Assembly (NCBI RefSeq): GCF_001625305.1 | Contig: NW_017804187.1 | Location: 2,143,150-2,207,149 of the forward strand | Length of the DNA: 64,000 nucleotides | Direction: 5' to 3' | Source of the DNA: Branchiostoma belcheri | Taxonomy: Eukaryota; Chordata; Leptocardii; Amphioxiformes; Branchiostomatidae | In this document: positions 41,361 through 59,246 of the stretch, in pieces | Position numbering within the stretch: position 1 is the first letter of the stretch | How the letters are laid out: each line of letters opens with the position of its first letter | Notes under the pieces: model-generated | What the model saw: only the letters and a program-made list of their open reading frames with translations | Databases searched by the model: none | What the model was told of the DNA's origin: nothing | Program-made: the position numbers and the translations under genes

Positions 41361-42105
41361 GACACATGCTGTTTTAAAAGTCTGCACCTTCCTGTTTTTC
41401 CAAGAGTGAAACACAGAACGAAGTGTGACATTAGTCAGAAGGTTCATATGATGAATCGTCAAGCTGCTATTCTTGGAGGTGAAACTCACCAGCTAATTTG
41501 TGTGACCTTAACGTTAGTGTATAGAAAGATTTTATTGATATGCTGCTTCCTCAGATATAACATGGACAAGATTTGAGTCCACTGTCATGTTATTGTACAG
41601 TAACGTTACTACTTTTTTTTTGTCGACAGGACATGTAATTAGTCTACCGTTCTATGTGTACAATTTTGTCTCTCTTTACTGTCCCTATCTGCTACTGTCA
41701 ATGCTAGCTTTTGTAAAGAGAAGAGGAACAAGTATGTAAATGAGTCTCTATATCTGTATGATACACTGTTACTGACATCTTGTGAAGATGCCACTTTTAG
41801 TAACAGTATGTTGTAGGTGAAAAAAAGCAAAAAAGTTTTAACGTTATATTGAACAACGAAGCTAAAAAGAGCAAGAGAATAGATGTGGATACACAAGTTT
41901 TATCAGGTTTAAACTGATTCAATGTTCAAGAATCAGAACTGCCTTGTACAGGGTATTGGCACGTGTTGAGATGAACACAAGCATAGGTAACGTTACAATG
42001 TTCAAGAAAATATATGCTGCTGCTACAATGGTTTGAATGTTGATATGTAGGGATAGTGGGATGTTCCTTTTGGTATCTGTTGCTAGATAGATGTCACATG
42101 GATGA

Positions 42106-42119
42106 AATAAAAGTTTATT
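42106..42119. promoter_or_regulatory. Symmetric poly(A) signal shared by convergent genes
   Basis: AATAAA at 42106-42111 (for FBXW10, 746 bp past its stop) is followed after two bases by TTTATT at 42114-42119, which reads AATAAA on the minus strand about 740 bp past the sialyltransferase stop. A bidirectional signal is inferred. Confidence 0.5.
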
Positions 42120-42524
42120 GTATTGTAGAGACTCTGATTTGTTATTTGTAAATTATTACATCAGGTTGATGAATGATTAAATAGCAAAGTTCTTAATTTA
42201 CTAATTAACCACTTGGTGACATTTGATGATTGTGTTAGCAGTAACACCTAACTTCAGTGGTCAGTGAACCAGTCATAATTGCAGGAACGCTACCTTATAA
42301 TGCATTATACAACACGTTCTGCCAAAGCACCATGAATCTCTCTGTCTTGATTTGAAGTCAAATGCCTTTGTATAACCAATGGCATTATATAATACCTGTT
42401 TCAAAGCAAAGATCTTTCTTAAATGTGCTCCAAGCATTTGGAAACTACATTACCCATATGTACGCGAACACGGCCATATATTATATGTTCTGCCACAGTG
42501 ATATACTGTATTCGAGTTCAAATT

Positions 42525-42660
42525 GAACACATCGAACCCTCTGATCGAACACGTCGAACCCCTTGATCGAACACGTCGAACTACCTGATCGAACACGTCG
42601 AATCCCCTCATCGAACGCGTTCTAAATAGAACACGGGGTTCGACGTACCGCGTTCGATCA
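42525..42660. repeat. 22-bp tandem repeat with an inverted end
   Basis: Three to four units of tgatcgaacacgtcgaacccc are followed by a diverged unit (tcatcgaacgcg) and then an inverted stretch (gttcgacgtaccgcgttcgatca). CpG content is far above the neighbourhood. The whole can fold as a hairpin. Confidence 0.8.
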
Positions 42661-42682
42661 GGAAAGGTCTAAGATTCCTTAA

Positions 42683-42745
42683 AAGGCAATCTTTGACAAG
42701 TGTCAAACAACCAGTCTGGTTTAAGTCTCTCAAAAACACCTGCTC
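42683..42745 (-). pseudogene. Duplicate of the last 21 codons of the sialyltransferase
   Basis: Codon-for-codon match to 42860-42922 at an offset of 177 bp. Eleven of 63 bases differ and every difference is synonymous, so the peptide (EQVFLRDLNQ... KDCL) is unchanged. The stop is lost, and the frame runs on through the 22-bp repeats to a TGA. Upstream, weak similarity continues (SLPLW before EQV, against AFPYV) with a gap that removes the catalytic VS-motif His. It is probably the remnant of a tandem ST8Sia paralogue or an alternative terminal exon. Confidence 0.75.
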
Positions 42746-42759
42746 CCAAAGCGGCAAAC

Positions 42760-42856
42760 TGTTCTCTCCAGCCGACTAAACTCCCTTGGCATGTTATCTC
42801 TCTATTTAGCCGATTTCTACTCTTTCCAGCCGCCTCCCGAAGCCCGGTAGAGGCTA
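42760..42856. mobile_element. Half of a tagcctct-type MITE directly abutting the sialyltransferase stop
   Basis: Shows the right arm of the family (tatttagccgatttctactctttccagccgcc to tagaggcta). Complete copies are at 44311-44625 and 51876-52090. It lies between the sialyltransferase stop codon (42857) and the downstream coding duplicate. Confidence 0.7.
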
Positions 42857-45543
42857 TCACAGACAGTCTTTGACAAGTGTCAGACAACCCGTTTGGTTCA
42901 AGTCCCTCAGGAAAACCTGCTCGTCGACAATCTCGTGGACGTACGGAAATGCGCCGTTGTCATGGTAATGGTAGGGCAGGGGACGGTGGTCTGACGTCAT
43001 CTCGAAGGGCCAGAAGCCGTACACGGTCACGTGACGGCAGAAGGCGAGGGAGAAGAAGTAGGTGAGGAAGCCGGTGGTGGGATGTCGGACGGTCTCTCGC
43101 AAACGGGAGATGACTCTGTTAGAATGTGCAAAATGTACGGAATTAGCTATTGACATTCATTTACGATTCCTTCTCGTTTTTTTTGTATGTTGTGCGACTT
43201 ACTTAGCCATTATTCACTAATCTATTGAGATATGCGAATCTAGCGTACGTATAGAAATGCGTCAATATTTAACGTTGAGCATTGCTACTCTCCAAGCAGA
43301 AGTTTAGGCTTCAGCTTATTTTTTTACCGTGTTTCCAGGCGTTTTTATTGGGCTTTCTTTTTTGTACTGCCTGGCAAGTGGATATCGTCTGGTCAATTTG
43401 ATACTGTCTTTGCAACCACCAAAAGATCAGCTTGGAGATTAAAGCCTTGCCATCTTTCCTAAATTTACGCGCCCCCCCCCCCCATTCGGACCCTCTTGCC
43501 GACTTTCCTAAATTTAGCAATACTGTACGGTAAGTGTTAACACCCCCCCCCCATGCATACCCTCTTTTCAGCTTTACCTTTTGGAAGCTGCCTGCACGTC
43601 ATCTGCAATCCCATAGGCCGTCCGTATTTTCAGTCCATTGCTGTTGATAAAGTCATCAACCGACCTCAGTGCTTCCAAAGTTGTAATATTGTGTTCACCC
43701 TTTCCGTGCTTTTCAAAACCCTTGGCGTACAATAAGATACTGTTTTCTACCTGTTGCAACATTTTCAGAACTTCTGCTTTGCCTGTAGAGGAAAATAGCA
43801 GCGATCCGACGTCTATGAGGACTTTATTATTTATTGAAACAAGATCGGTCCTACTTCCTACGTCCTTTTCGAAGGACTGGACCGGCGGAAGGTTTAACCG
43901 GATCACGAAGTCGTGCGAGTCGACCGCATCACCGCAGCTACTGTTGAGTAATATCCCTCCGTTCCCCACCAGTGCGCATGTGCTGTAGTTGTGGGTGATG
44001 GCGGGCTTTCCGAAACATTGGGATATCAAATTTGTGGGGTCTTCGTCTTTGGGTATGTTTTGGTCCGTGGTTGATTCGCATCTGGCCATATCGTCATTGA
44101 AGTTAGAGAAGAGAGCAATGTGCTTCCGTAAGTCGATGTGATTCAAAGCTGCCTTTCTGCAGAAACAAGACATGAATATAGTGCGTCGATGAAGGTTAGA
44201 CATCCAGGTAATAAGACACGCCAAAAAAAACAGTTAGTCAAGCAACTGGACATGAATATAATGATTCTATCATATTGACCACTGCCTTAAAAAGTCAGAC
44301 CCTAGCCTCTATAGCTACCAGGCTTCAGAAGCGACTGGAAAGAGTAGAAATTGGCCAAAGAGAGAGGTCTGTATCTGGATAGGTATAGCCGGCATAACCG
44401 CCCTTCGGCCTAACACACCAGCTTCGCAGGCACGCGGCGCGGCGGCAGCTGGCTACATTACATTGCCATAACATGCTAGGGGAGTTGGTCCGCTATAAAG
44501 GAGTAACGTTACATAGAATTTCTTCCTGTGGTGGCAAATGTACTCATTCGGCGTTCTGGCATGTTATCTGTCTATTTGGCCAATTTCTACTCTTTCCAGC
44601 CGCTTCTGAAGCCTGATAGAGGCTAGTCAAATCCATCCATAATGTACGTAAAAACATGAGATAGATTTGTAGCTACCACTTACCTTACTTTTTCCAACGT
44701 CAAGATACCGAATTCCGTAGGCCTGGGTGCGATTTGTACATTAAGTTCTCTCTGCGCTATCCCTATGTTCTGTCTATCGTCGCTTATGTTAAACTCTCCG
44801 TCCGGTTTGGTCGAAGTTGATGCAAGCTCAAGGTCCATGGAATGAAGGCTCAGGACTGTAGGAAACGAACTGGTTGTTCTGAAAAAGATGTTCAGAGGAA
44901 TATTAGAATGAAAGCTCATCTGTGGCGGTAGAATCCATAACTGTTGTAAAGTTCAAGCTTTGGAACTCACCATATAGTTTCGATCGATCTCGTCTAATTG
45001 ACGGTGAGTCCCTTTCTTGTGTTGGAACAAAACTTGAACTTTATAACTATGTTTGGAGGGAGTTTGAAAGAACATAACGTTAATTTTTCGGTCGTAAAAT
45101 TTAAAGGGGTTGTGAAGTTGTTCACAGACCAACTCTAAACCTGGATAAAATGTGATCCGAACGTTTTAAGTGACATGCATCACTCTTCTTCGTCTTACTG
45201 AAATGGACTTGCAGAAACCTGAGGAAGACCGAGTGATTCGGTCGAAACTTTCGGTGAGTAATTCTTTTGAGTTGGAGAACAGTTTTAATAGTACAAGGAA
45301 GGATTAAACTAGTACTTACGACTAAAGTTCTGTAAAGCGTAGAAGGTTTCAGACGGCATCCACCATCTTTCTTCAGCTACAGAACAGTTGAAAGTTTCTC
45401 ATAATGAGTTGTTAGGTTGTTATTTACCTTTTATTTGATAGGCTCCCGCCGATGGTCCACAGGAAGACAGTAGTGGTGGCCAGAACAAACGCGACCAAAA
45501 GTCTTATTTTGACTCTTCGGAGACGATCCATGTGTTGGAACAT
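42857..45543 (-). CDS. ST8SIA: Alpha-2,8-sialyltransferase, ST8Sia family (GT29)
   Basis: Golgi type II glycosyltransferase that moves sialic acid from CMP-sialic acid to sialylated glycans. Four exons join in phase: 45428-45543, 44684-44878, 43578-44156 and 42857-43115, giving 382 residues. Exon 1 encodes a short basic tail and one membrane anchor (about 14-31, rich in Val/Leu/Ala/Thr). Exon 3 holds the L motif (from about 163: CALVGNGGILLNSSCG, then SHDFVIRLNLPP). Exon 4 holds the S motif (about 306-334: HPTTGFLTYFFSLAFC, YGFWPF), motif III as YHYHDN and the VS motif as HEIVDE. The Cys in the L and S motifs needed for the disulfide are present. ST8 rather than ST3 or ST6 is favoured by the S-motif and YGFWPF, but the subtype is not resolved. 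An ATG at 45531 is an alternative start. Confidence 0.9.
43288..43442. mobile_element. MITE, aatctccaagcagat family, in sialyltransferase intron 3
   Basis: The left end ctctccaagcagaag and right end gatcagcttggagatta flank inner phrases gtcaatttgatactgtc and aaccaccaaaagatc. Two short C runs follow (about 43472-43482 and 43543-43551). Confidence 0.65.
44311..44625. mobile_element. tagcctct-type MITE carrying a 50-bp repeat unit
   Basis: Inverted arms of about 60 bp (tagcctctatagctaccagg and cctgatagaggcta; ggaaagagtagaaattggcc and its inverse) enclose a core that contains one copy of the dispersed 50-bp repeat on the minus strand (about 44372-44425). It is in sialyltransferase intron 2. Confidence 0.75.
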
Positions 45544-46260
45544 CTCACCTCAGCTTACCTAAAGAATTAACGTTACATGTATCTGCAGCTGCCATGATCT
45601 GGAAAATAAGGGACCAAAATTGAATAGAATAAATTCATAGGCTTATATATAGAATCTTAAAAAATTCTGGGGGTACTTGCATACTCTACCTTCAATTTCA
45701 GGACTATTTGGATATAGACTAGGTAAAGGTGATATACATTACAGAGGATACCTCCGGCATTCCTGAACTCGTTCATATCACTACCGGACGGTGCTTCGTG
45801 CAGTCTGAAACATGCGTTTTTATTCACATCAAAGAACAAGGACAATGCGGTGTTACACCCAAATTACACACGTGTGACAACGCCACATACAACATAAACA
45901 ATATTGGAGCAATACGTATGGTGATACCCCTCCCATTACTCAATATTTTAAACGACTAGTAACTATGTACGTACGACCATGGAGTTAGAAAGACTCCATG
46001 GTACGATGTATAACAGTTACATGTATATTATAACAGTTACATGTATATTATGACAGTTACATGTATATTATAACAGTTACATGTAACGCTACATCTATAT
46101 GAATATGAACTTACAAACAGACGTTTACCTTATCATCCGGAAAGCCTTCCATTGCTAGCTGCGAATTCGTAGATGCCTCAAGGCCGGTCCAATAGCACAA
46201 GTAGAGAACAATACAGTACAATATAGTAGCTGTAGATTTCAACGTTGATAGCACTCACAT
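45544..46260 (-). other. Sialyltransferase 5' region with a possible untranslated first exon
   Basis: On the minus strand a consensus donor (gataag then gtaaac, exon end 46129) and an acceptor (ttctttag, coding exon from 45558) would join an untranslated exon to the coding exon. Between them, 46015-46085 is a four-copy 22-23-bp tandem repeat (ttacatgtatattataacag). The transcription start is not located. Confidence 0.35.
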
Positions 46261-46493
46261 TACTTCGTAAAGATACACTGAACTGACAGGTTAACATCAT
46301 GTCTGCCGGTGGGTAAAGAGAGATGTTCTATGCCCCTTGACCCGTGAAATCTCGCGCGAGAAAAACCGGTTTTACGCGGGAGACACCTGGTGTTGTGTCA
46401 TACAGGTGACGTCATCCACCCAAAGGCCACAGACTGACAAGTCTTTTGTTTGGACATTTGTTCATTCGTGAGAATCTCAGGTTCATTTAGTAT

Positions 46494-46637
46494 GATCTCC
46501 AAGCAGATGTTTCGGTGGCTGCAAAAGACAGTATCAAATTGGCCAGGCAGTATCCATTTGCTGTCTGGCTAATGGGTACTGCCTGGCCATGTTGATACTG
46601 TCTTTTGCGTCCACCGAAACATCTGCTTGGAGATTAA
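46494..46637. mobile_element. MITE, best-preserved aatctccaagcagat copy
   Basis: About 144 bp. The left arm gatctccaagcagatgtttcgg and right arm ccgaaacatctgcttggagat are perfect inverted copies for about 20 bases, with ggccaggcagtatcc/ggtactgcctggcc inverted inside. The good arms suggest recent activity. Confidence 0.85.
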
Positions 46638-47831
46638 TGTTAGACTACTATAGATGTAAGATACCAAACTTGTATCACTGTTACTGTACATGTAACCGAC
46701 ACATTATTTTCAAGATCACCTCTGGATTTTGTAACAGTCAGTTTTTTTAGGGCACCACTTTTTAATCTTAGTATGGGTTTAAATGGGATGACTTTCAGAT
46801 ATCAAAGTCACTTTTTGGTTAAACCGATTGGAAAATAAAGTTGTTAAGGTTTTGAACTGACAGAGACACATTGCAAAACAAATTTTCAAGATCAACCCAA
46901 GACTTCTTAAGAGCCGTTGGTTTGAAAGTTGTCCAATGGTCCAAAATACTATGTTTCACCTGGCTGATATGGAGGGTACTTGGGGGGGGGGGGGGTTACC
47001 AGAATATTGATGCCATATAATATAACTGCTGCCTGATTCAAACTCAATGTCAAGTTGCCAATACAATTACTTTTTGGGATTCAGAAAAATAGTATCAATA
47101 GAACCAGAACAATTGCTTCTGCTGTTGAGTCTACCTTTAAACTAGATAATATACAAAGGACACTACCAATTAAAAAGCAAACATAACATACTTTAATTTG
47201 CAGGGTTTCATAATAAAAGTACTCTGATTGCCACTGCATAGAGTACATTGTCATTTTTACAAAGTACAGCCTATCTAATACTGGAAAGATAATTCTTCAC
47301 AAATATAAGGATCTGTTAATCACATGACATTGCTTTTAAAGCATTTATTTCCTAGACTCGTCATTTCATGATCATATTATCCATGTTCATATGTGATTTT
47401 ATCTAGTGTTGAGAAGACTTAAATTGTTCAATCAAAAATCATCACATAAATATTGTTAGCACCGATGAAAAAAAATATGATAAAATCAAAATATCATTGA
47501 TAGATAGAATATTATCAAACAAAATACAATAAAATCAACCTATGTTAACTTTATCTTGGCTAATTCTATCATTTCATGTGCTCATTTTTTGCACCGTAGA
47601 TCATCACCACGTTTTGTTTCAAATCACTTCAGAGAAGATATTATCCCTACTGGCATTTGTTCAAGGCTGTATACTTGATACTGCATATAAAAAAATTAAA
47701 TCTCATCTCATCCTGCTAAGCAGTTCTTTACTATAATTTTTCTTCGGGTTATATTTCTTCACCTCTACTAATTCCCATCTTAGTTATCTGACACTCAAGT
47801 ACTTTTCTAGCTATGCAGAGATGTTCATGTT

Positions 47832-48080
47832 AGCTGATGTGTTACACCAAAGGTGGTATACCGGCTATACAGATACAGAAGCTGGTGTGTCACGCCGAAG
47901 GGCGGTTATACCGGCTATACAGATACAGAAGCTGGTGTGTTACGCCGAAGGGCTGTTATACTGGCTATACAGATACAGAAGCTGGTGTGTTACGCCGAAA
48001 GGCGGTTATACCGGCTATACAGATACAGAAGCTGGTGTGTTACGCCAAAAGGCGGTTATACCGGCTATACAGATACAGAT
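47832..48080 (+). repeat. Five-copy 50-bp tandem array
   Basis: Units begin at 47832, 47881, 47931, 47981 and 48031, with consensus gctggtgtgttacgccgaag, ggcggttataccggctatac, agatacagaa. The first unit is one base shorter. Unit differences are few, so the array is recent. Single units occur at 23516, 44372 (minus), 51317, 54533 and 59537 (minus). Confidence 0.9.
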
Positions 48081-48194
48081 GTTGTGCAAAGGACAATTAG
48101 GTGACAAAATGAGGAAAAATAATTAACTTCCATAGAGAAACGTGACAATGGCAAAACTATATTGACTGTGCTTGGATGGGTGCTGGTCTGGTCC

Positions 48195-57418
<9,224 letters not shown>

Positions 57419-59246
57419 GTTGGATCATCTGGCAATCAGCTGATCTTGGACCAGTCCATTACCTCAAGATGGGGGGATTTCAGTTTGGCGCGCAAGTTGT
57501 GTATTCGTATACGTTGTATATATCCTTACATAAAATGTACACTACCCTTACTTCAGTTTGTTTAAATAAATGATAAATTTGTTTAAATGAATGACGAAGG
57601 AATAGATAGTTGGTAAATATATTTTATCAGATCTTCAAGCATGATACTAAGAAATTTGATCTTTTTTTCCCGCAACTCGTTTTCGAAAAAACAAAATTAG
57701 TTGTGGTAGAGTAGAGGGTTGAAAAAGACACGAAACTGTGAGAAAATGTTGTGATGGTAAAAATTTTTACCATCACAACATCTGCTTGGAGACCCTAATT
57801 CCCGGAACATGTCGGGAATTTTCGGAATCGTCCGAACAAAGCGTTCGGCATTTCTCGGAAACTCGAAGCTGACGTCATCATGCGAGTTCTAAGTTTTGGA
57901 AAACTGGGAGGAGAGAGAGTTGTTTACACTTTACTCTTCGAAGACTTTCATCCTCAACTAAACTCTTTTCCTGGGTTTCTGGTGATGCGGTTTTGAGATA
58001 GGTAAGTAAAAAGCTTAGTGGATTTTATAGAAGTAGCAGCAAAGTATGTAGATATACGTTTAACAGGGACAAAACTTGTCTTTTTTTTGGCGATCCGCTA
58101 TCTTTGTCTGGGGAATTTCTTGGACAAGATGGCGGAAAAACATGTGGAGTTTTCGTGATGGATTCCAGTCTAGCCGAGATAGTTTGGCGACTAGTTGAGC
58201 AGGTATACGTATAGTTTCTAGGCTTTCAGCTAGTGAAAATGTCTTGTTGGTAGATTCAAAGATTTTCACAAGGTTTTGACGGTTAGATGAAGTTCGATAT
58301 TATAATTTATGAAACCGGACACCCAAGGCCAAAGACTGTGACCATGTGTGGGTAAGTTTGGTCAAGGATACTTGGTTTGGTACAGGAAATATTTCATGCT
58401 AGCCTGGATTCCAGACAGTTGACTTTAGCATGTAGAGTGTGTTTTTAGTTTACCAAACAGACTTTTATACAACAGTTAGACAAACAGAAAATTATCAGTT
58501 GATTCTGTCTCAACTTTGCACATTCTCTTTGGTGATTCAGCTTGTCAAACTGTTTGTTTTTCTAGCTAGAATTTTTGGGTTCACACCTTGTGTCAACGCA
58601 ATGTTCAAAATAAAATAAAATATTCACTTTGATAGTCATTTCTGATTATATGTATCTGTAGATAACTTGTCAAGGACACAGAACTTTATGGAATATGAAT
58701 GCCTTGGAGGGACAGATGGTTTGGATTTCCTGTCTACAGCTGTTTCTTTTGTTACTAAACTGACAAGTTGTGAATGGTTTGTTGGCATAAGTGTTTGACA
58801 TCTGACTGAGCTGAGTTACACCTGGGCAAAAACTTCAAAGTATAAAATACTGCATACACACACAAGCGTATGAAAACAGGGTGCATCAATTTTTTCCTAC
58901 ATTGGCCTCCCTTTACCAAGAATATACTACATGTTCATATAGTATACCAGCCTGTGCGCTGACCCTTGCAACAGTCTGGCACCCATTCAGTAAATCAAGT
59001 TCAATTCAGTTAGAATATTCTTCCATCAGTGACTGTTTTTGAAAGGTAAAATCCCTTACCTCCAAATTTTTCGATGTCGACTGCACACCTTGATCACGGA
59101 GGAGGTACGTGATTTTACCTTTCAAAAAACAGTCACTGATTGAAGAATATTCTAATAACTGTTAATTTTATGCGACTGATGGACCTCTTCAACGAAGTTC
59201 AATTCAATACTTCTTCCACAGAATTTCTCCTGAGTAGTTTGTAGCG
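57419..59246. promoter_or_regulatory. Divergent GBE1/PIWI spacer with a probable PIWI untranslated exon
   Basis: The start codons lie 1.83 kb apart. A consensus donor (gagatag then gtaagta, about 58001) and a gtag acceptor just before the PIWI ATG (59241-59244) suggest an untranslated first PIWI exon around 57900-58000. A MITE remnant (acatctgcttggag, 57779-57792) lies near the middle, and a palindrome (59008-59163) sits close to the PIWI ATG. No TATA box is evident. Confidence 0.45.
59008..59163. mobile_element. Palindromic MITE just upstream of the PIWI coding start
   Basis: Arms of about 45 bp: gaatattcttccatcagtga with tcactgattgaagaatattc, and tgaaaggtaaaatc with gattttacctttca. The core is 60 bp. 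The element ends about 84 bp before the ATG. Confidence 0.85.

Larger units (their letters stand above)
41361..42682. other. Spacer between convergent FBXW10 and sialyltransferase genes
   Basis: Presumed 3' untranslated regions of both genes, a symmetric poly(A) signal at 42106-42119 and a 22-bp repeat cluster at 42525-42660. No gene is seen in 41361-42520. Confidence 0.45.
46261..48194. other. Intergenic region between the sialyltransferase and GBE1
   Basis: No gene is seen. Contents are a MITE (46494-46637), a poly-G run (about 46981-46993), A+T-rich sequence (47030-47800) and the 50-bp tandem array (47832-48080). The array open frames are products of the repeat. Confidence 0.5.

Noticed and set aside
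41639..41896. Hydrophobic minus-strand open frame after FBXW10
   Set aside because: It lies in the presumed FBXW10 3' untranslated region, with no recognisable motif.
47821..48126. CRISPR-like array or repeat protein gene at the 50-bp repeats
   Set aside because: The repeats are contiguous with no variable spacers. All three frames are open only because the unit lacks stops. Similar units are dispersed singly. It is a minisatellite in a eukaryotic spacer.
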